Shown piece by piece: positions 36,001 to 50,354 of a stretch of DNA of 64,000 nucleotides. Source of the DNA: Arabidopsis thaliana (lineage: Eukaryota; Streptophyta; Magnoliopsida; Brassicales; Brassicaceae); assembly GCF_000001735.4 (NCBI RefSeq), contig NC_003074.8:2232101-2296100 (forward strand), written 5' to 3'. A model generated the notes under the pieces. The model saw only the letters and a list, made by a program, of their open reading frames with translations. It had not been told where the DNA came from and searched no databases. Each line of letters opens with the position of its first letter. Within the stretch, counting starts at the first letter, position 1. A program made the position numbers and the translations under genes.

Positions 36001-39000
36001 TTAATTGTAAAGAGTTAAAAAGTACGGACCTGAATATACTCATGATGAGTAACATTCCCTTGACGTAGAGTTGTGTTGAAACCTGGAAACCGTAGAGGCA
36101 TATAATCAACGTCCATCATGTGTGGAAGAAATTGGTATTAAAAAATGGCTCAGAATTGCACTTTTCATTATTCATGTGTTTTTATATTCTTAAAACATCG
36201 AACAGTTTTGAAGGTAACTGTCAATTAAAAAATCAAATTTACCAGCAAATATATCTTCACTAATATTGATGACCCGAGAGGCCTTGCTGATACCACCACG
36301 TGTAATATGAAATACTCTGTCAAAGACATCTGGATGACCATAATGCATGCGGATCCTAGAATTCAGAAATAATAGAATAAGGATTCCATCTGAGTTCAAG
36401 TTGTTCACGGAAGATAAAAATTATTGGTAGTAACTTACTTTAAGGGTTTTGCCAATACTCGTTGACCTAGAGTTACAAAGCTGGTTTCTTGATTGGACAT
36501 GAAAGATGCCAAGGAGGAGACACTGCATATTATCGCAGAACAAGTATGTAAGGTAATGATAGAAAATAAGTAAATAGATATACGCATGTCTGGTTCAGAC
36601 CTTCCAGTAAAGACATGTTCCCTAACTCCAAGAATAGTAGGTGGTCGAATTCCATGGTCCCGGTCAAATTCCTCCAAAAGATTTCTCATCTTTAAGGCTT
36701 CTTCAAAATAATTATCCTAACAAATAACGAAATGAAAAAAATTAGAACATGATGCTAGAGGTTGGGGATGCATTTAGCTCTTGTCTCAAACGTAAAGGAT
36801 GTAAAGCACACATGTACACATGACAGAAGATTCAGGTACAATCATTCATGTAATGAGATGTCCCACTCCAAACTCAAATGTAATCAGTAAGTGCTTTTCA
36901 GTTAAGAACCATTCCTACTCCACATGTGTTTAATTTTGAGCTTCAAACATAGAAACAAAGCTAGGAACCACTCTTCCTCAGTGAAACCCATATTGAATGT
37001 ACTTGGTAAAATTATGTATCTAGATTTGGCAAAATTTTCACTTTATTCTTTTGGAAAGCGAAATTTGTTAAATCTAATTTGAATGTCGCATGAGCTCAAA
37101 TTATGCTCAAGTAAAAGTCTACATAGTGGCACCTAAGGTTTTCTAGTACCAAGAGGAATTCTAGTCAATTAATCCAAATTACATAGATTGGACAAGGTAT
37201 TGGATGAAACTCGGCTAACCAAATCAATCTACAGCCACATGTCTCCACTAGACATGTGCATAAGCTATGAAGCACTGTTTTTCTCACGCCCTATTTTTAA
37301 TTCTTAAGATCTAAATTTGAAACTATTATTCTTACTATTTTTTATAAAGCCTATGCATTTCAAATTTACTTGATTGAACTTCCCCAGAAACTTAATCATT
37401 ACAAACCCACACAAGATCGCGAAAGACGACATTTGAAACAAAGAGATGCCAAGAGACGAAAGAAGAATTGCATACTAACCTGATTCATATCAATAGTTTG
37501 GATAGCATTTCCGCGAGTAAACACAATGGCGTGGTTTTGATTCTCAGGTTTGCCTTCGCCAAGTTTCGGGTCCCCAGGCAACTTTATGGAGTAAATTTCC
37601 TGCATAAATAAAGAACAAAGTGGTCATTCCATATAACAAAATAGAAGGACCAAAGAGGAAAAGGGGGAGGAAACGCAAAATTCCATTTACAGCGTAAGCA
37701 CAGTTTATCGATCAATTAAAGTATGATCAAGTGTTTCAAACATTAGTGAAACAAGAACACTAGTTTACGTCTGGGTTCACAGATAATAACAGTTTACCTT
37801 ATCCTTTCCACTGATGTCGGCCTTCACAAGTTTTGAATAATATTCCGTATGAGATTTACCCTCTTTTGGACTATCAACAACATCAATATAAGCAATGCGA
37901 AGGGCTTCATTTCTGACAATAGAATGAAAAAGATTAGCTTAATAATACAATAACAGAATGATAACAGACGCACTAGACCTGAGATAGAAAAGTCCATCTC
38001 CTTAACCAACAGTGGAATCCAGAAAAGTCTTTTCTTACCTTTGCATTAGCAATGCAATGTCAACAGCTTCAGGTTTTTGATCTTCTTTTTGTCTTCCATA
38101 TATCTGGCATGTGACAACATATGTGAACTTGAGATCTGCTTGGGCCCTTGCTTCTGGAGATAACTCAAATCCTTCAGCGTCTGTAGCGTCATTGCCAGCT
38201 TTTCTTTCCAGATAAGACTGAAGCATGAGGGCTTTCCTATAATACATCATCCCACGAACTGCAGATAGAATGCCAGATAACACGTAAAGAAAAACACTGA
38301 AAATATATGCGAGGGAATAGCAGAAAAGTAAGGTCTCTTTATTGATAGAGATATCATTATTACTTGCAATGTGAGATCATGAAGTGAACAGTGATCCCCA
38401 AGAAAAGAGGTGTAGATATGCGTTTATTGTACCTGTTCTAGCTAACGTTTGTCCACGGTAAGAGGCCCAAAATCGAAGTTCAAGTATGTCTCTTTCATTA
38501 TCTAGATCGCCTTCTAACGCATTTTCGTCTCGTCCTATGCGTGCAAGAAAATTTTTCCACTCATCTGCAACACATCAAATATCAATAAGAAACATTTAGG
38601 ATCTACTATAACGGTAATACAATTAAGTACAGAAAACATAACGAAGCGTAAGTAAGAAACATAAAAAACTAGGCAAGAGTCGCTAATCTTTAAAAGGAAT
38701 TGTATACCTGGATATATTTTCTGAAGATAAAACAGTATTGATATTCCATCCTCATTTCTCTTGGTGAGTTCAGCCATGCTGTATAGCACAACCTCGGAAT
38801 AGTATGGAGTGAAGACACTGAAAAATAATCCAAAAGAAGATAGTAACTTGTGAAGAGCTTGCTTAGATAATATGACGAAAGTATGGAGAAAGAAATACCT
38901 GAAGGATAACATCTTGCGGACAGACTTAGGTGGTGGCACATCCATGAAAAGAGAATTGGTGAAGAATTGAAGTCTACGTCTGGCCTCAAGATTTCTAGGA

Positions 39001-42000
39001 ACATGCGCTGCAGAATCTTTGATAGTAAATAGAGAGTACAATCTTTTGACGAGTGCTTTCTGCAAATCAAAGACAATTATCAGACTGACGAAAAAGAATG
39101 AGTGCACTAATATGCTTGACAACAAGAATCATCATTATACCAGCTCAGGGTCTTTAGGCCATTTCAACTTTGTAAAAAGCCGACCTTCATTCCAGGCTTG
39201 AGTTAACAGGTTCCACGTTTCATAATGACCCCTACACAGAGCAACATAATTTTAAAACATATCAAACAAGGAAAAGAAAAGAGCGATTGGATTCTTGCAT
39301 TAAAAAACAAATCATCAACTTTGTATGCACCTCATATTAAAAGTCAATATGTCAAGCCGCATAACATCGTAGAGATCCTGAAGTGCTTTGATAGCCCCTT
39401 TTGCATGCTCCGGTGTTTCATTTTCTTTCTGTCCATGCAAATTTAAAATCAAATATAAAGTATCATGCTAAGAAAATAACAAAATAAAACTCCGTCCAAT
39501 TGATAGAGGGTGAAGAAAATATGGCACCCTTCTCCCACTAATAGGTAAGGACGCCTTAAATTCACAATAATCTAACTTCCAGTATCATCAAAATTACTAC
39601 TATTATCATTAAGAGCCGTTAAATAAAGGCATTTCTGACAATAATTAGCAGTGGCAATGCGAATACCAGGATTCCCAAGAGTGCAGTCACTCTCGTGATA
39701 ACAAGGGAGAGCTTGTTCAACTGAAAATCATGATGTATATTTCTCTCCTTTAAGCTGGTTTGGATATCTTCATAGATTCTCTCCACCCTAAAAAAATTAA
39801 CGATAAATATCATCTTTTTATCCAGCAACAACGTTGTAAGTGATTTTAGGGCCGAAAATCCATACCACAGCCTTCCTTCGGCTTCCAGAGTTTCTGTTAG
39901 GACAAGTTTGAGAGTGTGATAGACTTCCTCAACAGCATACTTCATATAGTCATCCCTTTCAATCCTCTCCAGAATCTCCTCTTGCGAATTACTCTCAGCT
40001 GCAATCTCTTTGGCCAATAATATCTACAGTAGATTATCAAATAATAATTGTCACTCATACGTAACCTCATATGTAAATTTTATGGAAAGCAATGAGGCTA
40101 GCGAGATATCACAATAAAACGTTGAATTTAATACAAACGCAGGTAAAGTAACAAACTCACCTTGCTGGAAAGAAGAAAAAGTGGCCACTGAACCAATTCG
40201 AGCCTACCAGAATTCTTGGGCATCAGGAGCAATTCCATCTCACTACAAAAATGATTCCAGATGAGAAAAATAAGTAAAAACAAAAATATATAATAGCAGA
40301 AGCTTAGAGAATTATGCACACAGTATAGTTACTGTAGAGCATAAAGCACTTACAAATCAGTGATGTAGTCTTCCTCTCGTAAACTTTTTATTATTTGGTT
40401 CCAAAATGGAGCAAAGTGTGCTGCATCTACTTTGTTCTTCTTATCCACAGTCTTTGAGTTGATAATCACATGCAAATATGAACAACAATAGTGAGAAGAA
40501 ATAACATGCCAGTCCCCTTGACTCAGCGGGGACAACATTTTCACGTACATTATTTAGGAAATTAGTGATTTATATAATGTAAAACAAGCCAACAGCTACA
40601 TAAAAGAGAAGATGAAAAAAACATCACTACCTGATGAGAAGTATCAGACGTCCTGCACATGATATTGAATCATAGGCAAAAGAAATGAAAACGAGAAAAT
40701 GTTAATATTTAACAAAGATAAATGGAGGAATACAGGAAAAATGATGTTCGTGGATAGGAGATGGAAAGGAACCTAACCGATTGGTAAGAGGAACATGAAG
40801 AGCCCTCATAAAAGCCCCTGGAAACTCCTCAAAGAGTTTATGAATCGCTTCCAAAGATCTTATCTGTGCAAATTGCAAGGAAAGCATCGGAAACGTAAGG
40901 ACCTAATCTCTTATGAATAGTGTTGTAACAGTTTTAAATATCTGAATTTTGACATTCGTAAGACAGAGAGGAGTGTAACCACACTTACCTCCCCCAAACG
41001 ATCTCTTGCACCAAGCAAGAACCCCAAAAAAGCAGAGAAAATGGTGTAGAATATATGGATGTCTAACAGGTATATCTGCGTTAGATGAAAAACAAAGTTA
41101 CAACACCATGAGGGAAAACTTAACTGGGAAACCCCAACAGCAACATTCATCCTAATCAGAATAAACTTCACCAAAATTAGTGAAATAGTTTTAAGATCCT
41201 CCTATAACTGAAGTAATTCTCCAGAGACAACTACTTGATTCAGTGATTGCTGACAAAACCTAGAACAACACAAGTGCCAACCCTCATAAAACGACCATTG
41301 AACTTACAGCTACCACAGGAGCCCATAAACTGGCAACAGTCAGAGCATTGTAGTTTTCTGCAACGAGGTAAAAAAAAATATTAGAGCATGCGAAACTTAG
41401 TACACCAAAAAAATTTCACGGAGAACGATATATTACTCTAGATTATCAGAACAGCCCTTAACACAAAACCCAATAGTAGAGTTAATAACATCCCTAGAAG
41501 GACCTTACTGAATATTTTTAGAGTTCGGCTTTGATGTCCTATACCGCGAACAAGCATAGGTGTACAATTCCAGAGAGAACTAACAGACTACACCACAATC
41601 CTTCTAGCAACTAGGCTTACTAAATATTAAGCATCGTAATGAAAAAGCAATGTCTATGGTCAACTCTACTCACGAAACAAAATCTACAAATTCCATACTT
41701 ACTTCTCGACACAAAATCATGCCAGGAGTACGGAATATTGTTCTGTTTCACTATCATCCTTGTGGGGCCAACGAGCGGCTTAATCTGCAAATTTATCAGC
41801 ATAAGAAAAATAAGTAATTCGAGTCGCACTTTAACTGCCCAACAAAGCATCTTGCCATGTTTATCGAATAATTACTTCAACATGTGACTACAAGAGATCA
41901 CAATAAAGAGAAATATCCGTCAATTCTTAGATGAATATTTTTCTTTCTGTAATAAAAATTCAACGCCTGCATTCATAAATTTACTTCCAACTCTAAGAAT

Positions 42001-45000
42001 TCACTGGATTCGAGCTAGAATCTATACTGAATACAAAAGCTTATTCTAGGATAACAGAGAGAAGAAACACATTTGTTACATATGTAGTATTTTATGCATG
42101 TAACATATTACAATTATGCTTCCACCAAAAAACACCAACCTGAAGAAAGTACGCAAACGAAAACTTTGCAGACAGAACGACAAGCCAAAATAGCAAGTAC
42201 CTGTGTTGTAAAATTGGGTCAGTAAATTCTTCGAACATTAAAAACATACAGGGTTCAGTATGTTGGTATCAAGTATACAAGTATGTCTGCTGCTTCTCCC
42301 ACACAAGTAAAAAAACAACAGTGTAATAATCATTAAAGTTTATCGGAAGTAAGCTTGCCCAAGTCTTTCCACTAGCACATATTTCTAGATCAACTTTTGA
42401 AATCTCCAGAAAACAGAACTAAAATAAGTAATTGAAAATAGGTGAAGAGGCTACTTTATAAAATCAGATGTCCTTTCATACATGCCACGGCCAACATAGT
42501 GTCTCTCCTGAAAAAATGAAACAAGTAAGCATCAGAGATTAAAAGAAATTATTCAAGTTTCAAGCATTAAAAAAGAAAGAGAAACATAGGCTTAAAACCT
42601 GGCGCATCCACTTAAAGAATCGAATCACAGGCCACCGATCACATTTATTAGCAATGTTGTGACAAGTTGGGATACGCATCAGGATACTAAAAAAGAACTG
42701 AACACCTCCATAGATGGCTATGACGATCAAATAAAGCTGAACTATAGGTGAATCAGAATTTGGTGCTTTAAGTGATTTCCTGCACACACAAAAAAACTAT
42801 CAAACAAAGTAATGCCAAAAGCTATGCCAAGATTAAGGAAAATAGCAAATGCAAAATGAAAGCTGAAGAAGGTACAAGAAAAGAATATTAACATACACAT
42901 AGAGGAAAGAGATGAAGACGGAAGCAAGGCCAAACCAAATGAAACGAAGAAAAATGCGAGAAACAGCCAGACGTCTTGTTGTAGAATAGGCACCGTACAT
43001 CATGATAACTTCCAAAACACCTATTAACATTAAACATTTGCTTATTCTTCACTAATTCATAACAATAAATGAAGATAAAGTAAAGAGTATGAGGCTTAAG
43101 ACTGACTCTCAGAAAACTTCATCACTACAAAAGTCGGACCCAGGCTGAGAATTTGAAGTAAAGTCTTTCTGGAAGTAAGGTCATCTTTATTGAACGCAAT
43201 TATGGCTAATGCCTGTAAAGAAGTTTGTTAGAGTAGTAGCAGGTGAATTCTTGCTTGATACGATATAATCAAACTACCAAAAAAAGTTAAAGAACAGGTT
43301 AAACCAAAAATCATCAATAGATAACGCAACTATAATAAAACAACACAGTCCCAGAAAGCAGCAGGCCACCAAGGATAAGCGTTGACTATAAGTATCTTCT
43401 GAGGATTATCGAGAAAGAGCATTACAAATAAATGGAATCCTGAGACGGGATTACAAACCTGAAACATCATAGCAAGAAATATCCATAACCGATGGAAACT
43501 GTGGTACAGATGCAAAAATGTCCGGTGCTCAACAAAGGAAGTTTTTCCTCGATGTTTTGCCCTGCCGGTTTTGAGCTCATACTGCAACGAAAAACCAGTA
43601 TATTCAACATCAGATACACCTATGAGAATTGAAGTCTGTATCAAGATTTTATACTAAACACAAAAGGATCTAACCTCAGCTTCTCTAAATAAAATCAAAT
43701 AAAAATTCAAGAACCTACTTAGCAGAAAGGAAAGAAAATGAGTACAACAGCGAGACCGTACGTCAAATAACTTCAATACAACTTCTGAAACATGGTCTAG
43801 GAGCTGATTTACAGCCATTTGTTTAATGCACGTAGCCATTTGTTGCTTCTTTAATGCATATAGCCATCTCGAAGGTAACAAATGGCTACATGCATAATAG
43901 AAGTAACAAAACCAATATGAATACAAAATTCCTATTAAAACATATATTTAAGGGGCATTGCAGACCTTTTTTCTCGGTATAGGTTTCTGAAAAAAAGATG
44001 AACTGGTACGCCACGGCCAACCAAGCTCAAAGGAGTGAAGAGACCTTGAAAATATAAAATGTAAGCCAGCAGAGGTAATGAAATTCACTTAACAGGAAAA
44101 TATATTAAATGTTACCAAAAATATTCATTGAAATCATCATAGTTTCTCCAAGCTGAATGAGGTGCTCGGCCATTGTCATTGTTAAAAGCTTCCTGCACAT
44201 ACCCCATTAGATAACAGTAAATGTCTATGCATGAATATTCGTACATAAGAAAGGATGATAAAAACTGCATTCTGTTTTGAAACACAATATTTGAATCGAA
44301 AACCAACTAACAAAGATTATCTCAACAAATATACATGCTATGAAACATATGTCAACATTTTGAATGAGTGTGAATGTAATGGAACCCATCAAGAAATATT
44401 AAACAAAAAATTACTCGTTAGTATCAACAACAAAGATATCCATGCCTATCCAACTAAAAACAAAAGTAGATCACTTATTCAATCATTAGTCTACATACTA
44501 ATAACGGAGATGATAAGAAAAAGTTTTTCCATCTAAGAAAAGCCAACATTTTCTTGCCACATTCAATGGTGTACGTTGGTCTATTAAGAAGCAGCATTGT
44601 ATGATCACGGAAGAAACTTTTTATATAACATGAAGCGAGCAGGGAAGGAAAAATCCCAAAATCTAGGGTGAAAGAATATTACAGAGGACATACCGCTGAA
44701 ACCACTCCATACAGCGGAGCAATGACATGATCAAGGAATGATACACCATCATCAGAGCCACGACTATCGACTGGCATACAACTCTCAGCTGGGCGAGCAA
44801 CCTGCTGGCGTAAGATCTCATCCATTTCTCTAACCATCTGTACAAAATAATCAGTATCAGCGCAAAAGACCAAACAAACGGCATATTATGATGAAAATGA
44901 ACCAGTAGCAAGTCAGAGCGGTAAGTACTTAGGAGATTTCATTCATCTTAACACCTGTTAGAATATGGAGAAAAATAAACAGTCAGCATAAACTTACATG

Positions 45001-47283
45001 GTGGAATATGTAGCACAAACATTCTGGAAGAAACCGTATGTTGGCAGCTTCTCCCCAAATCAGGAAGTACAAAGAGAGGAATAGCAGTTTCTTATCTCCA
45101 TTGATGGCTTCTAAACTGCATCTTACGAAATGTCGGAGTGAGTATGCAAGAGTGGTAGCAGGAAAAATAGAGAAGGGAGAGGGGATAATTTACTTGCTCC
45201 ACGCAGGTTGAATACAAAGGTAATCACACCACTTGATGTAGTTTTCCAGGGACTTCAAGAACACCTTACGCACTGCAGCGTCATCCAGTTTCTGAGCATA
45301 AGAAAACAAAATTATTCATCAGATCTTAAAATTCAACTGATTGCCTTCTAAATAAAGAGCCAGACAAGCTAAGGACATGCGCAGTGCACAATTACCACGC
45401 ATAAGTTTTTCGAATTAACACAAGAATAATTGACGGATGGTTTATATTACCAAAGTTTTTGCTTTAGTAATATAAACAAACCCAATATGATGATTGATTA
45501 CTTCGTATCCAGAAGCTTTATTCAGAAAATAATCATATGAAAGTGAAATAACGTTGGTACTTACAGGTTCTGTTTCTTCTGGAATATTAAGACGGGATTG
45601 CTCATTAGCCAGAAGAAGAACTATATGTTCACGCTGATTCGAGACACTGTCTTTCTGAGGTCATAAAAATTGATATATTAGAAAATGAAAAACAAAAAAG
45701 AAAAGCTTTCATGTGAGATATGAAGGTGGATAAACGCTTCTCAGATATACAAACCTGAAACCCAAAAATATAGTGGAGAAAATCAAGCATATCAGCAGTC
45801 CTTGTAGCGGGAATGGGGAAATCAGGAGGCAATTTAGGCAAGCCTGGAAAATACTTCAATGCTGCAACTGCCGCTTGAACCTGTTCACATTTTTTTGTCA
45901 TAAAGCAAGACAAGCCACATAGCATGCACGAATGTGTAAAATAGAAAATTCCTCACCTCAGGGAAAGTTGTAGTGGCATTTGTCGTGACAGGAGCATCAA
46001 GAGGAATAATGTTATAAGCAATTGTGTCTTCACTCATTGCAGCGTCTGAATCAATAACATGCTTAAGCTGTAGAGGTACAAAACAAGCAATTATTAGCTG
46101 AATAGGAGTTTAATTGCATCAACTTTTTTGGAGTAACTTTTCATCCTCATGATTCCCTTTCTTAAGTTCAAAAAATGTAAGAATGAAACAAGATGTGCTA
46201 AAAGAAATCTACACAACCTCTTCAGGAATCTCTTTTGCCAACTGCTCCAACACACTTCCCAGAACTTTCAGGGTGGCAAAAACTCTTTTCCTTTTTACTG
46301 TTTTCCGTTCCAGCCTGGAAGCCAATATCAAACCGTATGGACAACAATTAAGCTATCTGAGTTATGTTTGGCGTTCAAGAACATAAAATTCACAGATTAA
46401 GTGCAAAGGGAAAAGTAATAAGCGCATAGTTTATATACATACTCGTCAGTGAAAGCCCCCGACTCACGGAGCTGTTTCTCTTCCTCCTTCAACGTGTCAA
46501 CATTGTTCTTTTCTCTGTATAGCCTGTAAAATTCTTGTAGTCGAAGAATATCCTGACTTCTGTCTATGGTCCCAACCTCTCTTTTTGCTAATTTTTGCTA
46601 CAATTAACAAGTGATAACAAAGCATTTGAATGCAAAACCATGGGCAAAAATCACATAAATAAAATTCAATGAAGCTGATCGTATAATTTACAAGCAACGC
46701 ATTTCAGTTTCCGAAAAACAGATTCGGAATTCAAAAGTATCTGCCACACATTGATCATCTATTATATATATCAACGACATCACAGGATTCATGCAGCTTC
46801 CAATGGCATAAATAACATATTCAATGAAGTGGTCGGTAACAAACATATGGATGACTGTATCTAACATACATAAGAGAAAAATACCTTAATAACAGACATC
46901 AATCCAGTTTTGAACTGTAAAACACCTCTGCCTTCACTATTAGGATCGAGATTTTGTGCAAGTGAGTAACCATGCTCACATACTGCAGTAAAACAATTGT
47001 CAAGAAGATCACAACAGTGTCATTGCACAGAGAAAAGAAAAGCTAAACCCGCTAAGGAACAAAACCCAAGTAAGAAGAGCTTACAGATTCTTGCAATGTT
47101 GGGATCCTCATCCTGAATCTCATCGGCAGCTCTAAGAATTGCATCGATGTCCCTATTGTTGGATAGTGAGGAAGGGACATAACCAACAATACTGCTTTGA
47201 TTACCACCAGCAACTCCTCCTGTTCTATCTCTCCGTAAAGCAGCATTCACCAGCCTCTCCCAAGATGACTCAGCTCGAGACAT
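33042..47283 (-). CDS. GSL10: Callose synthase (1,3-beta-glucan synthase), GSL10/CALS9
   Basis: A 14-kb gene with some 50 small exons, from MSRAESSWERLVNAALRRDR (47283) to FNQAFSRGLEISLILAGDNP..SGL (33042). The N-terminal part includes a Vta1/FKS1-domain-like region and membrane segments (RGKTSFVEHRTFLHLYHSFH near 43.5 kb, then hydrophobic exons). The large cytosolic catalytic loop contains ILSAVRGMMYYRKALMLQSY, YSIKLPGDPKLGEGKPENQN, HAIVFTRGNAIQTIDMNQ, HPDVFDRVFHITRGGISKAS and GKGRDVGLNQIALFEGK. The C-terminal membrane bundle follows (RMMSFFFTTVGFYLCTM and later exons). The enzyme polymerises UDP-glucose into callose at the plasma membrane, cell plate or pollen wall. Arabidopsis GSL10 (AT3G07160) is needed for microspore entry into mitosis. 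I did not join every exon, so intactness is likely but not proven. Confidence 0.95.
43826..43895. repeat. Imperfect 19-bp inverted repeat in a GSL10 intron
   Basis: Arms 43826-43844 and 43877-43895 are complementary at 18 of 19 positions with a 32-base spacer. The motif TAGCCAT recurs a third time inside the spacer. It lies in the intron between the exon ending PIPRKK and the exon starting YELKTGRAKHRGK. Confidence 0.85.
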
Positions 47284-48327
47284 TTTCTACAAACAAAAAA
47301 CATCAAAGTACTCAGCAGCTTAAACTAACGTAAAACCCAACACTAAGTAAATGAAATGTAATCAAATCCAGGAAGATACACGTGAATTATACAGATTCGG
47401 ACAAGTGACCTAGGCACAACTGAAAAAAGCAAAATAAGTTGTAAACGTTGTTCTTTAACCTAGGACTAGTTGTAATCAACGAAACAAAACTAAAAAAAAA
47501 AATAGAGAAAAATTTAGGGATCCTGAATCTGAGCTTCTCGCGTCTCAAGTTCATACGATTGAAACAAGTAGACAACAAAGACATTAAAAATGGATAAAAC
47601 CCCCCAAAAAAAACAAAAGCGGGAGTTACCTAATCAGACGTCAGAAACCTCAGATATGGAGTCGAAGCAGAATTGGATCAGTCATAGAAGAGAATTAGCC
47701 AAGAATTTAGCGAAGAAAGCTTAGAAGCTAGCTCGCTTATGTCCGTCTTTCTAAGTTTCAAAACTTTTTCGTTTTTTAGGGATTTTTTGTTTATTTTAAT
47801 CTAAAACATTACAAAGAAAGGAATCTGGATGTTTTTTATCAAGAAAAAAAATGAATCTGACAAACAAAAATTTAACCGCGTGTTGACAAAACAAAAAAAA
47901 AGAAATGAAAAGCTTAGCCGCGTTGTCAAAGAAAAATCGAACCGAAACGTCTTTTGAATCGCCGGATTAACTCTGGTTAACAGTCAAACCGGTTATCGTT
48001 TTTTTTGTTCTGAACGCATAATCCTGATTCTCGACCCGACCCGACCCGTTACTTTGATTGGATGTTAATTTCCCGAATACTCTCTCGCAACGTAGATCCT
48101 GGTGAAGCCAAAGGCATCGTGAGCAAAATCCGCAGTTTTCTACATTAATGGATTGTTTCTGTTCTAGAGCTTCTCTTCCGTCTCTGTGATTTCTGGGTAG
48201 ATTCTAGGATTTCTATTTGCATCTCTAACCTGAGAGCTGCTAATAGTCCACACAACTTTTTAGTTTGTGAGTTTTCCTAATTTAGGGTTAGGACAAATTT
48301 CTGTATTTTTCATCCAAGGGGATAAAG
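47284..48327. other. Divergent promoter region, GSL10 and SAM gene
   Basis: The left part is the GSL10 leader, probably with a leader intron near 47,290-47,630. The right part from about 48,100 looks like the leader of the SAM gene, with TC-rich stretches and a telo-box-like TTAGGGTT near 48,284. No coding gene lies between. Confidence 0.5.
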
Positions 48328-49997
48328 ATGTATGCTGATAAATTGGAGGCTGAGTCTGGAAGCAGGAAGGTCGTTAAGGATCGTATCAATGGCGGTTCTG
48401 GAGACATCTCTACTCGCGTGCGACAAGTGACTGGGAAGAGGTTCTTATCTATCTCCCTCTCTCCGTCATAATTCTATTGAGATATATCTTGCTTTCCTCG
48501 AAAATTCTTCAGTATGTTAGCTGGTACTTGGTGTTAGAGTCTTTTCCTCTTGTGTATAATCTTCCTTGTAGCATCCCCAAGTTTGATTCTTGCTTCGCTC
48601 TATGAATTAGAGTATGGAATCCGCTCTTTTTGTTAGCTTACTAGGACTCTCTGATTTGCCCATTTTGAATTGGTAATTTCAATCAACTTCACTGCATTGT
48701 CAATTAGATCAGCTTTATGAGCTTCTCTAGTTTGAGTGCCTACCTGCATAGTTAAATCTGGAGATGTGATCTATCTGATGATGTTTTTGTTGATGGTTGG
48801 TGATTTGATTAGGGTTTTAAGGCAATTTAATTGAATCTTTTGGGTGATGAACTTTTTTTGCTTTTGCGTTGGGGAATGGTTTATATTCCTCTCGTTATGT
48901 AGTCTTCATTGTTAATTACATATCAGTTTATCTCAAGTTTCTCCTTCCTCATGCTTTCAGGCAAAGGCAGGACGACAAATGGGAGCATGATCTTTTCAGT
49001 AGTGACAAACCTCAACTTTCAAGTATGTTTTTCCCCCTCATCTATTCTTTCAGTAGAAAATTAAGTATGACAAAAGTATTTCTGTTTGGTTGTTGATTCT
49101 CTATCGGATGGCTTATTTAGATCGCAGGGTTGATCCTAGAGATCTTCGTTTGAAGCTCCAAAAGAGACATCATGGGTCTCAAAGTGGGCGAGAAGCTGGT
49201 TCAGGCGTGCGGGATTTACGGGATCAGCTCTCTGGGACAATGAATCAGCAACCAAAAAACAGTGACCCACCAAAATCCAAAGCGGAGGCTGCTAGGCCAA
49301 GTATGAAGAGCGTAGCGACTGAAACAGAGACTAGAAAAACTTCCAGTCAAGCTACCAGGAAGAAATCACAGCAGGCAATATGATTCACTTTTCTTCAACT
49401 ATATTTTTCCATCAGTACTTTATTGCTTGGGAGAAACCATTCTTCTGACCGGTGCGAAAATGTAGTTAGACACATAGCTTACGATGTCTCTTCCCTTGTA
49501 TACAGGCCATCCACTAATGTTTCTTTGCTTGTCATCTTCTGGTTCAGGCTGATTCATCGGTTGATAGCTTTCTTGAATCATTGGGTCTCGAGAAATATTC
49601 AACAGCGTTTCAAGTGGAAGAAGTATGTAATATCTTCTATTAGGTTGAAATTTATGTTATGTTATGGATGATGCATATATAACGTTCCTATCCTTTTCGG
49701 TCATTCACAGGTTGATATGGATGCTCTCATGCATATGACAGATGATGACCTCAAGGCTATGCTCATACCGATGGTAAGCTTCATGTTGAGTTGCCACACA
49801 ACATCTAGTATCACTCTTATCATATCTTGCAGATTTTGAATGAATTTCAATTTCTCAGTTTTGTTTGATCTGTTGTAACGCGAAAAACTACATCCACTCT
49901 CTTCGTTCAACATTATTACGCTCTCTTTTCACAAGCTATGTTTTCGTTGCAGGGTCCGAGGAAGAAGATACTTCTTGCTTTGGGATCTAAACCCTAA
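48328..49997 (+). CDS. SAM (sterile alpha motif) domain protein
   Basis: Six exons, 48328-48440, 48961-49022, 49121-49374, 49548-49622, 49711-49773 and 49953-49997, give 203 residues. The N-terminal two-thirds is charged and disordered (RRVDPRDLRLKLQKRHHG, then a Lys/Ser/Thr-rich linker). A C-terminal SAM domain (about residues 146-203) reads SVDSFLESLGLEKYSTAFQV, DMDALMHMTDDDLKAMLIPM and GPRKKILLAL, the typical five-helix pattern. SAM domains form homo- or hetero-oligomers or bind RNA; the partner is unknown. I recall this as AT3G07170. The third intron appears to use a GC donor: exon 3 ends at 49374, with GCAATA following, and this is the only phase-consistent join that keeps the linker. 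Confidence 0.9.
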
Positions 49998-50354
49998 GAG
50001 CTTAGTGCCATCTACCTGATGGTTGGAAGCTCAGGTGAATGGTCTCTGGAGTTGTTACATTAAGAATTGTCAGAAATGAATTGGCTCTTTTTCTCTTGAT
50101 TGTATTTTGCCCATTTTAAGAGCTTAGAATTTGGTTAGACATCTGTAATCGTAAACATGGTGAAACATACACTGTTTGATTGCACCACTTTTGATGTGAG
50201 AGAAGCCTTAAGATAAACACAACAACGAAAAGTACATCAAATGCGCCTGATACCTAGAGTTCCCTTCTCAATGTAATATTGTTTGTCATAATTTTGAATT
50301 CAATCAACCACAAACTTTTAAAGTTACAGAGAATCTGTAGTATGCTAAAGAGTC
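49998..50354. other. Convergent 3' regions
   Basis: The space between the stop codons of the SAM gene and the PIG-S gene; 3' UTRs of both. No gene or structured element is seen. Confidence 0.6.

Noticed and set aside
43654..43926. 90-codon minus-strand frame
   Set aside because: It lies wholly within a GSL10 intron and shows no resemblance to callose synthases.
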